Assembly (NCBI GenBank): GCA_963796485.1
Contig: CAWCLV010000007.1
Location: 273,568-337,567, forward strand
Origin: CAWCDJ01 sp963796485
GTDB taxonomy: Bacteria; Acidobacteriota; Terriglobia; Bryobacterales; Bryobacteraceae
Reading direction: 5' to 3'
Length of the DNA: 64,000 bases
Part shown: positions 7,343 to 17,066 of the stretch, one piece after another
Layout: each line of letters opens with the position of its first letter
How positions within the stretch are numbered: the first letter of the stretch is position 1
Notes under the pieces: generated by a model
Seen by the model: only the letters and a program-made list of their open reading frames with translations
The model's database searches: none
What the model was told of the DNA's origin: nothing
Translations under genes and position numbers: made by a program

Positions 7343-8737
7343 CTATGCCAGCAGGCGCGGGTAGCGCGCGTGTACGTGCAGGATCAGTTCCCCGAATAAC
7401 GTGTTGGCCCAGGCGAACCAGGAGCGGGTGAATTTCGCGGCATCGTCTTTCGAAAACGATTCGTGCATGAAGCCCGTGCCGGCATGCGTGGCCTTCAGGG
7501 TCGCGAGACACGACGCGATCTCCTTTTCATCGCTGCTGGTCAGCGCGCGGGTGATGATGCCGAGCGGCCAGATCATATTCAATCCCGAGTGCGGACCGCC
7601 CAAGCCTTCGGCCGCCTTGCCGCGATAGAAGTAAGGATTGTCGCCGCCGAGGACGAATTTCCGGGTCCGCTGATAGATCGCGTCGCCGGGTTGGCAGCAG
7701 CCGAGATACGGCAGCGAGAGGAGGCTGGGAACGTTGGCATCGTCCTGAAAGAGCTGATTGCCGAAACCGTCGGCTTCGTACGCGTAGATCTCGCCATAAT
7801 CCGGCCGGACGGCGGTGGCGTACTTCGCGAGCGCCTCCCGGACCTGCGCGGCGAGAGCGGCGCAATCGCGCGCGGCCGCGGCATCATGCGTCTCCGCCTG
7901 GTGGATCTCCTGCAAGTGGCCGAGCACGGTAACGGCGAACAGGTTCGAGGGGATCAGGAAGGGGAAGATGCAGGCGTCGTCCGACGGGCGGAAACCGGAA
8001 TGGATCAGGCCGCAGGGGCGCGTCGGATTGCCGTAGCCGCCTTGCGGGAGCGAATCGCCGGGAACGGCGGTGACGCGCTGGAACGTGTACGGGCCGTGAT
8101 CGTGCAGGCGCTGCTGCTCGCGGAAAGTCTCGACGACGAGGGCGGCGGCTTTCCGCCAGTCTGCGTCGAACACGGAGGCATCGCCGGTCTGCTTCCAGTA
8201 GCCGTGCGCCAGCCGCACGGGGTAGCAGAGGGAATCGATCTCCCACTTGCGCTCGTGCAACTCGGGCTTCATTTTGGTGCGGTCCTTGTCCCACTCGCTG
8301 CCGGTGGGGCCGAAGTTGAACGCGTTCGCGTAGGGATCGATCAGGATGCAGCGCGTTTGCCGCCGGATGACGCCTTCGATCAGCGTGCGGAGCTTTCGGT
8401 CGTCTTTGGCAAGCGGCAGGTACGGCCACACCTGCGCGGTGGAATCGCGCAGCCACATGGCGTCGATGTCGCCGGTGACCACGAACACGTCGGGCTTGCC
8501 GTCGAGAGTGCCGGTGCGGACGGTGGTGTCGAGCGTATTGGGGAAGCAGTTCTCGAAGAGCCAGGCGAGTTCGGGGTCGGCCATGGTCTTCGAGACGTCG
8601 CGGAGGGCGGCTTCGACGGCATCGCTGGTGAACTTCCGCTTTTCCACGGGCGGGCGCCGGGACGGAAATCCGGCCGGCGCCGCCAGCGCGGCGGAAGAGA
8701 CGGCAAGGGTCTGAAGGAAAGCTCGGCGAGTGGGCAT
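7343..8737 (-). CDS. GH125 exo-alpha-1,6-mannosidase-like, Tat-exported
   Basis: Glycoside hydrolase of the former DUF1237 family, whose characterised members are metal-independent exo-alpha-1,6-mannosidases. It has 464 residues. The N-terminus MPTRRAFLQTLAVSSAALAA is a twin-arginine signal, so the enzyme should act in the periplasm or outside. Family landmarks include TGDIDAMWLRDSTAQVWPYL, IDPYANAFNFGPTGSEW, GFRPSDDACIFPFLIPSN, GNQLFQDDANVPSLLSLPYL and GPHSGLNMIWPLG. It probably trims mannose from glycans or glycoproteins. It stands between an aquaporin and a DinB gene, with no sugar transporter nearby. Confidence 0.88.
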   Translation of the reverse strand: MPTRRAFLQTLAVSSAALAAPAGFPSRRPPVEKRKFTSDAVEAALRDVSKTMADPELAWLFENCFPNTLDTTVRTGTLDGKPDVFVVTGDIDAMWLRDSTAQVWPYLPLAKDDRKLRTLIEGVIRRQTRCILIDPYANAFNFGPTGSEWDKDRTKMKPELHERKWEIDSLCYPVRLAHGYWKQTGDASVFDADWRKAAALVVETFREQQRLHDHGPYTFQRVTAVPGDSLPQGGYGNPTRPCGLIHSGFRPSDDACIFPFLIPSNLFAVTVLGHLQEIHQAETHDAAAARDCAALAAQVREALAKYATAVRPDYGEIYAYEADGFGNQLFQDDANVPSLLSLPYLGCCQPGDAIYQRTRKFVLGGDNPYFYRGKAAEGLGGPHSGLNMIWPLGIITRALTSSDEKEIASCLATLKATHAGTGFMHESFSKDDAAKFTRSWFAWANTLFGELILHVHARYPRLLA

Positions 8738-8782
8738 GACAGGGCCTATGGTAGCGCCCGGCGATGCCCCGCTACAGCCGGC

Positions 8783-9505
8783 TCAGGCCGCTTTGGCCAT
8801 TTTGGCGGGCTCGGGCTCTCCCGCAATGGCGGGATACACGATTCCCGCGATCGCGGCACCGACGATCGGCGCCAGCCAGAATAGCCAGAGCTGTTGGACA
8901 GCCCAGCCGCCCACGAACACGGCCGGTCCGGTGCTGCGGGCCGGATTGACGGAAAGGTTCGTGATCGGAATGCCGATCAGATGGATGAGCGTCAGTCCCA
9001 GGCCGATCGGGATGGGCGCAAAGCCCGCCGGGGCGCGGCGGTCGGTGGCGCCGAGGATGATCATGAGGAACATGAACGTCAGGACCACTTCGGCCACCAG
9101 GCACGCCATCAACGAGTAGCCGCCGGGCGAGTGGGCGCCATAGCCGTTGGAGGCGAACCCGCCCGCCAGGTCGAAACCGGGCTTGCCGCTGGCGATGATG
9201 TACAGGACGCCCGCGGCGACGATTCCGCCCAGCACCTGGGCGACGATGTAGGCCGGCAGATCCGACGCCGGAAAGCGTTTTCCGACCCACAGACCGATGG
9301 AAACTGCCGGATTGATGTGGCAGCCCGAAATGTGACCGATGGCAAATGCCATCGTCAGAAGGGTCAGGCCAAACGCCAGGGCCACACCGAGAAAACCGAT
9401 GCCGAGGTTGGGGAATGCGGCGGCCAGCACGGCGCTGCCACAGCCCCCGAAGACGAGCCAAAAGGTGCCGATGAATTCCGCGATTGCTCTTCTGCTCAAA
9501 GGCAT
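8783..9505 (-). CDS. aqpZ: Aquaporin Z / MIP family channel
   Basis: Water channel of the major intrinsic protein family, 240 residues with six membrane helices. I chose the ATG at 9505 (MPLSRRAIAEF), which has a strong AGGAGG 5 nt upstream. Both pore motifs are present: NPAVS in GHISGCHINPAVS and NPAR in LSVNPARSTG. GGWAVQQLWLFWLAPIVG in the last helix is typical of AqpZ. No glycerol genes are adjacent, so water is the likelier substrate. Confidence 0.92.
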   Translation of the reverse strand: MPLSRRAIAEFIGTFWLVFGGCGSAVLAAAFPNLGIGFLGVALAFGLTLLTMAFAIGHISGCHINPAVSIGLWVGKRFPASDLPAYIVAQVLGGIVAAGVLYIIASGKPGFDLAGGFASNGYGAHSPGGYSLMACLVAEVVLTFMFLMIILGATDRRAPAGFAPIPIGLGLTLIHLIGIPITNLSVNPARSTGPAVFVGGWAVQQLWLFWLAPIVGAAIAGIVYPAIAGEPEPAKMAKAA

Positions 9506-9588
9506 GGATCCTCCTTGCACGGGTAAACCGTGGAGGATATGGTACAGGAAAAGACGCCCGAGAACAGGCGGGTAAATTACCGAGGCAC

Positions 9589-9661
9589 GTGGGGCAGACC
9601 TCCCGGTCTGCCCGGTTTGGAGTTGCGGTCAAATGCGGGCAGGCCGGGAGGACTGCCCCAC
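9589..9661. repeat. Long imperfect palindrome, repeat and likely terminator
   Basis: Left arm 9589-9613 and right arm 9637-9661 form an inverted repeat of 25-bp arms with only two mismatched positions, around a 23-bp loop. It lies 4 bp past the stop of the cytochrome oxidase subunit IV gene. A transcript of the respiratory operon would fold into a very stable hairpin here, so it may act as a terminator or 3' stabiliser. The right arm recurs almost exactly at 7313-7337. Confidence 0.75.
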
Positions 9662-9665
9662 TTAG

Positions 9666-9971
9666 TTACCGGCCGGGGACGCCGAGGATTCCCCGGGTGG
9701 CGTAATCGGCGAAGGTGAGGATCAGCAGGATCAGCAGCCAGAGGAGGCCGCCGATCACGACGAGGCGGGTCAGCACGGTGCTGTGGCGCAGGTGCATGAA
9801 AAACAGCGCCACCAGCAGCGCCTTACAGACCGCAATCACCAGGGCCGCCACGACACTGAAAGCCCCCAGATCCACGAAGGAGACGGCGGTCGTGAAAATC
9901 GTGAGCACGATCAGGCTCATGAAGACCAGACCGTATGTTCTTACGCTATCGACTTGTGTATGCGGGGTCAT
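9666..9971 (-). CDS. ctaF: Cytochrome c oxidase subunit IV (COX4_pro type)
   Basis: Small hydrophobic subunit of the caa3 oxidase, 101 residues with three membrane helices: YGLVFMSLIVLTIFTTAVSF, VVAALVIAVCKALLVALFFMH and LVVIGGLLWLLILLILTFAD. The KALLVALFFMHLRHS motif is characteristic of the family. It closes the operon, 6 bp after the subunit III gene. Confidence 0.9.
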   Translation of the reverse strand: MTPHTQVDSVRTYGLVFMSLIVLTIFTTAVSFVDLGAFSVVAALVIAVCKALLVALFFMHLRHSTVLTRLVVIGGLLWLLILLILTFADYATRGILGVPGR

Positions 9972-9977
9972 GGTTTA

Positions 9978-10638
9978 TCATCCGAGATGGCGATCGATCA
10001 GGTATAGCAGCGGGAACAGGAAAATCCAGACAATATCGACGAAGTGCCAGTAAAGCCCGATCATATCCACCGGCGTGTAATACTCCGTCGAGAACATCCC
10101 CTTCCGCGCCATGATAATCAGGTAAATCAGCAGCCCCGCGCCGATCACCATGTGCAGCGCGTGCAGGCCGGTCATGGCAAAGTACAGGGAGAAGAACAAC
10201 TGCGCGTGCCCCTGGGCTTCGGGCGGAATGCCTTCCAGGAAGAAGCCGGCCTGTCCGGGGATGTGATGCTCCACAAACTTCTGGTGCCACTCGAAGCCCT
10301 TGATGCCCAGGAACGCGCCGCCCAGAATCAGGGTCATGATCAGGAAAATGATAATCGCGCGTTTCTGGCCCAGCTGGGCGGAGCGAACAGCCATCACCAT
10401 GGTGAAACTGGAGCACAGCAGCACCACGGTATTGAACGCCCCGATGTAGACGTTCAGGCTGGTGCTGGCCACGGCGAATACGTGCGGGTAAGTGGAGCGA
10501 TACAGCGTGTAAGCGAGAAACATCCCGCCGAAGAACATGATTTCGGTGATGAGGAAGGCCCACATCCCGAGGGCCGAGGCGTCCTTCTGCTGCTCGGCGG
10601 TATCGAATTGGACGCGTAACGCGAGAGTCTCTTCGTGG

Positions 10639-10646
<8 letters not shown>
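9978..10646 (-). CDS. ctaE: Cytochrome c oxidase subunit III
   Basis: Integral subunit III of the heme-copper oxidase, 222 residues and about five to six membrane helices. Recognised from GMWAFLITEIMFFGGMFLAY, GAFNTVVLLCSSFTMVMAV, LFFSLYFAMTGLHALHMVIG and GLYWHFVDIVWIFLFPLLYL, all strongly conserved family segments. The gene starts 8 bp inside the subunit I gene. Confidence 0.94.
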
Positions 10647-12261
<1,615 letters not shown>

Positions 12262-12265
12262 ATAT

Positions 12266-13264
12266 CTAACGATTCTGCGGGTTGGACCCACTAACTGCCG
12301 GAGTCACGCCGCTGCCCGTGGCCGAACCGGCTCCCGGCCTTTCTCCCAGCGACTTGATGTATTCAATCAGCTGCACCACACCTTCCTCCGTGACCAGGCC
12401 CTGGAAGGTAGGCATCACGGGCTGGTATCCCGCCACGATTTTCGCGGCAGGCTGGAGGATGGATTCGCGGATGTAAGCGTCGTCGGCTTTGACGGTTGCG
12501 CCGCCTGCCAACTGAACCGTGCTGCCATAGAGGCCCACCAGCGTGGGGCAGCGTCCCGAACCGTCGGCCTTGTGGCAATTGGCGCAGGCGAGACTGTCGA
12601 AGAGCTTCCCGCCTTCTTCGGCGAGGGATCCCATGGCAGCGCCGCCGCTCAGCCAGGCCTGGTAATCCCGCGGCTCCATGACGTAAATCCACCCGACCAT
12701 GCCCGAATGGTTCGTGCCGCAGTACTCGGCGCAAAACAGGTGGTACTTACCGGCTTTCGTGGGCTTGAACCAGGTGGTGGAGTAACGGCCGGGGACCACG
12801 TCCTGCTTAGTCCGGAAATCCGGCACGAAGAAGCTGTGGATGACGTCTTCCGAAGTCATGGTCAGCTTGACGGCGCGGCCGAGGGGAATGTGCAGCTCGT
12901 TGATCTCGCGCCTGCCCTCCATGTGCTGAAGCTTCCACATCCACTGCTTGCCGACGACATAGATCGGAATGGCGTCATCGGGCGGCCGGCTTTCGCGGAA
13001 GAAGATGGCCGAGCCCCAGGCGAACATCACCATGGTGAGGCCGAACGGAATCACGCTCCACAAGATCTCCAGCGTCACGCTGCCGTGGACCGGATTGGGC
13101 AGTTCCTGCTCGGAACGGCGGCGGTAGCGGACCGCGAAATAGAAGATCGCGACGAAGATCACGATGGTGAAAAACAGCGCCACCGCCAGCAGGAAATACA
13201 GCAGGTGATCCACGTCGGGAGCGAATGTGGATGCCTGATCCGGAAAGAGAGGTATCTTGTCCAT
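12266..13264 (-). CDS. ctaC: Cytochrome c oxidase subunit II fused to cytochrome c
   Basis: Subunit II carries the CuA electron entry site and, at its C-terminus, a covalently attached heme c, making this a caa3-type oxidase. It has 332 residues: two N-terminal membrane helices (about 20-45 and 65-90), and a cupredoxin domain with CuA ligands His143, Cys178, Cys182, His186 and Met189 (FCAEYCGTNHSGM). The cytochrome c domain has CANCH (227-231) and a candidate axial Met284 in PVMPTF. It starts 8 bp after the SCO1 stop. Confidence 0.96.
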   Translation of the reverse strand: MDKIPLFPDQASTFAPDVDHLLYFLLAVALFFTIVIFVAIFYFAVRYRRRSEQELPNPVHGSVTLEILWSVIPFGLTMVMFAWGSAIFFRESRPPDDAIPIYVVGKQWMWKLQHMEGRREINELHIPLGRAVKLTMTSEDVIHSFFVPDFRTKQDVVPGRYSTTWFKPTKAGKYHLFCAEYCGTNHSGMVGWIYVMEPRDYQAWLSGGAAMGSLAEEGGKLFDSLACANCHKADGSGRCPTLVGLYGSTVQLAGGATVKADDAYIRESILQPAAKIVAGYQPVMPTFQGLVTEEGVVQLIEYIKSLGERPGAGSATGSGVTPAVSGSNPQNR

Positions 13265-13272
13265 GGGTAGCG

Positions 13273-14166
13273 TTAGTCCGCCCGCCCTCCGCGGGTGCCG
13301 TGGGCGGCGGCGAGTTGTTGCTTATCCTTGTGAAAGTCGCGGCGGAAGAAGATGAACAGGCAGGCGCCGCAGAAGAGCACGAAGCCGCCGCCGGCGAAAC
13401 GCACCATGTTCATCGCGACCGCGCCGTACTTGCCAGTGGCCGGATCGTAGTGGAAGCAGAAAAGGAGCACCGCATCCACCGGGTTCCCGATCTTCCGCTG
13501 CGATGCTTCGACCAGGCCGAGCCGCATGTCGCGCGGCGAGTATTCCACGCCGTAGAAGTAGCGCGAGAGACGGCCGTCGGGGGTGGCGATCATGATCCCG
13601 CTGGCATGCGCGAACTGGTCGGTTTTCGGATCGTACTTGTAGTGGAAGCCGAGGGCATCGGTGAGCGCCTTGATATTGGCTTCGTCGCCGGTCAGGAAGT
13701 GCCAGCCGTTCGCGGAACCCGGGCGGTTGTAGCGGTGCAGGTAATTTGCCTTCTTGGCGGCGGCGGTTTCCGGCGTGTCCTTCGGATCGAAGCTCAGGGC
13801 CACCACTTCGAAGTCCTGCCCGGCATTGAACGTCACCACTTTCAGGCTGCTCTCGAGACCGTTCAGGATCTGCGTGCAGAGCATCGGGCAGCGGTAATAA
13901 ACCGGCGCGATGATGACGGGCTTGTTGTCGTGGAAATAGGTGGAGAGCGGCACGGTGTGGCCGTACTCGTCATGGAAGGTCAGGTTGAGCGGGAGCTGCT
14001 GATCGAGCTTCTGGTCGATGCCGACACCCTGCAGGATGCCCGGGACCTGGAGCTTCAGATTGCCGTCCTGCATGCTGAGGGACGGTTGCGCGGGAGCCGG
14101 CTGACCCGGCTGGGCGGAGGCGGCGAGGGCCGCCAGTGCGAGGATGATGATGGTATTACGTAGCAT
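13273..14166 (-). CDS. SCO1/SenC-type copper chaperone with C-terminal anchor
   Basis: Thioredoxin-fold protein that delivers copper to the CuA site of subunit II. It has 297 residues: an N-terminal signal (MLRNTIIILALAALAASA), the CxxxC copper motif in YYRCPMLCTQIL (about residues 91-102), a SFDPKDTPETAAAK segment and the distal His in DQFAHASGIM. Unlike most SCO proteins it ends with a second hydrophobic helix (FAGGGFVLFCGACLFIFF), so it is anchored from the C-terminus too. Encoded directly before subunit II, which fits assembly. Confidence 0.92.
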   Translation of the reverse strand: MLRNTIIILALAALAASAQPGQPAPAQPSLSMQDGNLKLQVPGILQGVGIDQKLDQQLPLNLTFHDEYGHTVPLSTYFHDNKPVIIAPVYYRCPMLCTQILNGLESSLKVVTFNAGQDFEVVALSFDPKDTPETAAAKKANYLHRYNRPGSANGWHFLTGDEANIKALTDALGFHYKYDPKTDQFAHASGIMIATPDGRLSRYFYGVEYSPRDMRLGLVEASQRKIGNPVDAVLLFCFHYDPATGKYGAVAMNMVRFAGGGFVLFCGACLFIFFRRDFHKDKQQLAAAHGTRGGRAD

Positions 14167-14170
14167 TGCG

Positions 14171-14776
14171 TTACTGGTGCTCCGGGCCCGCTCCCTTACG
14201 GCCGCGGTTCTGTGCAGGGGCGGCGGGTCGAGGCGCGATTGCGGCAGCAGGTTGAGAAGCAGTTGCGGCGGTTGCGTTCCATTCGGGAGCCAGCGGGCCG
14301 CCGGGCTGCTGCATCACCGGCCCCAGACCGCTTTCGGACGGCACGTCGGCATGGTCCGTCGGGGGGGCCTGCTGCCGCGCGGGCAAACCCTGTTTCGCCA
14401 CAATGTCGATGGCCACATCGATCGGAACGTGGACGATGCCGTGCTGGCGGTCGATCCAGCTATAGCTATTCAAAACCTCGTTTTCGGCGGCGCGGAAGCG
14501 TTGCAGATCCAATCTCGGCGTGGTTTGCAGGGTGGGCGAGGGCGGGAGCGCGGTGGCGTTCACATCCAGGCCGGTTGCCGGCAGCGGGCCGCCCATGGTC
14601 GATTCGAAATAGCGGAAGATACCGAACAGCAGGGCAACGGCGAAAAGGCAGAGCAGGACGAGTCCGATGGCGAAGCGGCTCACCGCCCAGGCGTTGACGT
14701 CGCGTACTTCGTAGCGCAGCGGCCGGTTTTCCAGGCCGGTAATCTGGTCGTCGTGGTGATCGTGCCTATCGGCCAT
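14171..14776 (-). CDS. Single-pass membrane protein of the act-cox operon, unknown role
   Basis: Not recognised as a named family. It has 201 residues from the ATG at 14776, which lies 10 bp inside the actF 3' end. A His/Asp-rich cytoplasmic N-terminus (MADRHDHHDD) is followed by one membrane helix (FAIGLVLLCLFAVALLFGIF, about residues 37-56). A periplasmic part follows with LDLQRFRAAENEVLNSYSW and a conserved-looking HGIVHVPIDVAIDIVAKQGL segment, then a low-complexity Ala/Pro/Gln tail. Its place between actF and the SCO gene suggests a role in assembling or linking ACIII with the oxidase; that is inference. Confidence 0.8.
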   Translation of the reverse strand: MADRHDHHDDQITGLENRPLRYEVRDVNAWAVSRFAIGLVLLCLFAVALLFGIFRYFESTMGGPLPATGLDVNATALPPSPTLQTTPRLDLQRFRAAENEVLNSYSWIDRQHGIVHVPIDVAIDIVAKQGLPARQQAPPTDHADVPSESGLGPVMQQPGGPLAPEWNATAATASQPAAAIAPRPAAPAQNRGRKGAGPEHQ

Positions 14777-15962
14777 GTTCCAAAGCCTCCTCGAGTTGCG
14801 GGTCACGGCGCGGCAGGAGCGGGCGCTTCTCCAGTTGGTGCAGGAAATAGGCCAGCCATACTCCGGTCAGCCCGATGGGAGCTGCCAGATCCATCCAACT
14901 GAAGTGGAAGGAACCCTTGAAGTAGCTCGGCGCTACCAGCCAGTAGAGGTCCACGAAGCGCATCAGCAGGATGAACACCGCGATGGACGCGAGCAGCCGG
15001 AAATTGCGTTTCAAATCCCGGGAGAGCAACAGCGCGAACGGCAGCGCAAAATGGCCGAGGACCAGCGCGAGGGCGAGAAACTGCCAGCCGCCGTTGAGAC
15101 GTTCGAGATACCAGGGAATCTCGTCCGGAAGATTTCCGGCCCATATGATCAGGAACTGGGAAAACGAAAAGTACGCCCAGACCATGACCAGCGCCAGGAG
15201 AAACTTACCGAGGTCGTGCAGGTGGCGCGGCGTCAGCACGCTGCGCATGGGCTCGCGGAACGAGAGCAGCACCATCAGGGTCACCAGGAACGCCATGGCG
15301 GTGAGTCCCTGCCCCGCGATGAACAGCAACCCGAACATACTCGAGTACCAGTGAGGCTGCATCGACATCACCCAGTCGATCGACATGAAAGTGATGGAAA
15401 AACCCCAGAACAGAATCCCCGGGCCCGCCAGCGTGCTCATCTTCCCGTGAGCCACGGTGGAGCCTTCATCTTCCCGCTGCGACCAGCGATTGAAGAACCA
15501 GCTCAGAAACAGCCAGCCGGCGAAGTAGATCGCGGCGCGGCCCAGGAAGAACGGGACGTTCAGGTAAGGGGTCTTGTGCTGGATGAGCGGATCGGCAGCC
15601 ACGATATTCGCGTGCGACCACGAGTACAGGTTGGGGATCCCGATGGCAATCGGCAGGAACAGCACGAGAACCAGGGGCAGGGTTCGCACGGCGGCTTCCG
15701 CCGGCTTGCGGATCACCACGCCCCACGCCCCGCCCGTCAGGTACTGAAGCATCAGCCAGGCGAGCGGCCCGAGAGCGAGCCCCACAATGTAGAGATACGC
15801 CCAAAGGTACGAGCGGTAGAACTGGAAGGGCGAGACCAAAAACATACCCGCGCCCAGGAGCACGAGCCCCCCGATGCCGATCGCGAGCGAGCGCGTCCGC
15901 CACTGCCGGATCTCGGCGAGAAGTTGAGCGGGAATGCGGAAATCAAGCGCGGCGGCCGTCAC
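14766..15962 (-). CDS. actF: Alternative complex III subunit ActF
   Basis: NrfD/PsrC-like integral membrane subunit of quinol:electron-acceptor oxidoreductase ACIII. It has 398 residues from the GTG at 15962, overlapping the actE stop by 4 bp. About ten membrane helices, with segments such as LAIGIGGLVLLGAGMFLVSP, LAGPGILFWGFSITFMSIDW, VMSMQPHWYSSMFGLLFIAG and MVWAYFSFSQFLIIWAGNLP. The SIDWVMSMQPHWYS stretch is highly typical of ActF. It is a smaller paralogue of ActC. Confidence 0.93.
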   Translation of the reverse strand: MTAAALDFRIPAQLLAEIRQWRTRSLAIGIGGLVLLGAGMFLVSPFQFYRSYLWAYLYIVGLALGPLAWLMLQYLTGGAWGVVIRKPAEAAVRTLPLVLVLFLPIAIGIPNLYSWSHANIVAADPLIQHKTPYLNVPFFLGRAAIYFAGWLFLSWFFNRWSQREDEGSTVAHGKMSTLAGPGILFWGFSITFMSIDWVMSMQPHWYSSMFGLLFIAGQGLTAMAFLVTLMVLLSFREPMRSVLTPRHLHDLGKFLLALVMVWAYFSFSQFLIIWAGNLPDEIPWYLERLNGGWQFLALALVLGHFALPFALLLSRDLKRNFRLLASIAVFILLMRFVDLYWLVAPSYFKGSFHFSWMDLAAPIGLTGVWLAYFLHQLEKRPLLPRRDPQLEEALEHGR

Positions 15963-16543
15963 TGCGCACCTCCCTGTTCGAGTTGCGCGCGCGCGGCCGC
16001 GGGCACGTCGTTGATCGAAGCATTCTCCATGGTTTGCAAGGCTCGTACATAGGAGACGATGGCCCAGCGGTCGCGCGGCTGAATCTGGGCCGCGTAGTCG
16101 GGCATGGCGCCGAACCCATTGGTGATCACGTCGTAGATGTAGCCGTTGGGAACCTGCCGCAGGCGATCGATGTGGTACGAGGGCGGCTTGCGATAGCCGC
16201 GGCGGACGATCATGCCGTCGCCGTTGCCGAGCCGGCCGTGGCACGGCGTGCAATAAATGTTGAACCGGTTCTGCCCGCGTTCGATCACATCTTTCGTGAC
16301 CGGGAACGGGAACTCATTCGAGGGCTTTCCGTCCGGGCCCTTGCCGGTATAGAAGAGCACGTCGTCGTCGAGGTGGCCGCGGGCCACCGTTCCGGCGACG
16401 AGCGGGCGCTCGGAGCGGCCGTCGGCGAAGAAACTGGAAGGGCGAAGGGGAATGTATTTGGGCTGGTCCTGCATGTCCTGCCGGCAGGCGACACTTGCGC
16501 CGAGCAAACACAGGACCAGGCCTAGCTTGAGATCAGTGCGCAA
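15959..16543 (-). CDS. actE: Alternative complex III mono-heme cytochrome c, ActE
   Basis: Periplasmic lipoprotein cytochrome that likely hands electrons from ACIII to the caa3 oxidase. It has 194 residues from a TTG at 16543, supported by GAGAGG about 9 nt upstream and by the lipoprotein signal LVLCLLGASVAC that begins there (Cys20). One heme site CTPCH (98-102), with a likely Met ligand in GFGAMPDYA. It overlaps actD by 11 bp and actF by 4 bp. A longer upstream frame exists but reads through actD and has no signal peptide. Confidence 0.9.
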   Translation of the reverse strand: MRTDLKLGLVLCLLGASVACRQDMQDQPKYIPLRPSSFFADGRSERPLVAGTVARGHLDDDVLFYTGKGPDGKPSNEFPFPVTKDVIERGQNRFNIYCTPCHGRLGNGDGMIVRRGYRKPPSYHIDRLRQVPNGYIYDVITNGFGAMPDYAAQIQPRDRWAIVSYVRALQTMENASINDVPAAARAQLEQGGAQ

Positions 16544-17066
16544 CTTCGGATACCTCTCTGGGCGCCATACTTTCGAGGAACCGGGCCGTCCCCTCCTGGT
16601 CGAAGAGCGGATCTTCGGACTCGATGCACAGGAAGAAGCGGTTCCGGGAAGCGAGCGCGAATCGCGGCACGTTGAACGTCGGGTGATACGGCATCGGAAG
16701 GCCGCAAAGCGCCAGCAGCCCGAGCACCGCGGAAAGCGCGCCAAACAGAATGGTCAGCTCGAAGGTGATGATGATGTATGCGGGCCAGCTATTCAGCGGG
16801 CGCCCGGCGATGTTGATCGGGAAATAGATGACAGTGACGTAATACTGCAGCAGGAAACCGGTAAGGCCGCCCAGGAGTCCGCCGGCCAGCACGATCAGAG
16901 ACAGGCGGTTCTTGTGCAGGTGCAGCACGTCGGTCAGTTCTTCCATGGGATACGGCGAGTAGGCGTCCATTTTGCGGTAGCCTTTTTCGCGAGCGGCGCG
17001 GGCCGCGTTCACCAGGGAGGCCGGATTATCGAACTCGGCCATCAGTCCGTAAATCGGATGGGTCAA
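16533..17066 (-). CDS. actD: Alternative complex III subunit ActD (DUF3341)
   Basis: Membrane subunit of ACIII with two helices, 177 residues. The N-terminal MTHPIYGLMAEFDNPASLV and KMDAYSPYPMEEL segments, the helices LIVLAGGLLGGLTGFLLQYY and IIITFELTILFGALSAVLGL, and the C-terminal FFLCIESEDPLFD are characteristic of DUF3341. Its start overlaps the actC stop by 4 bp. Confidence 0.94.
   Translation of the reverse strand: MTHPIYGLMAEFDNPASLVNAARAAREKGYRKMDAYSPYPMEELTDVLHLHKNRLSLIVLAGGLLGGLTGFLLQYYVTVIYFPINIAGRPLNSWPAYIIITFELTILFGALSAVLGLLALCGLPMPYHPTFNVPRFALASRNRFFLCIESEDPLFDQEGTARFLESMAPREVSEVAH

Noticed and set aside
14775..16052. A 425-codon plus-strand frame opposite actF
   Set aside because: Antisense to a conserved membrane protein; Gln/Arg/Glu-rich mirror composition, no recognisable domain.
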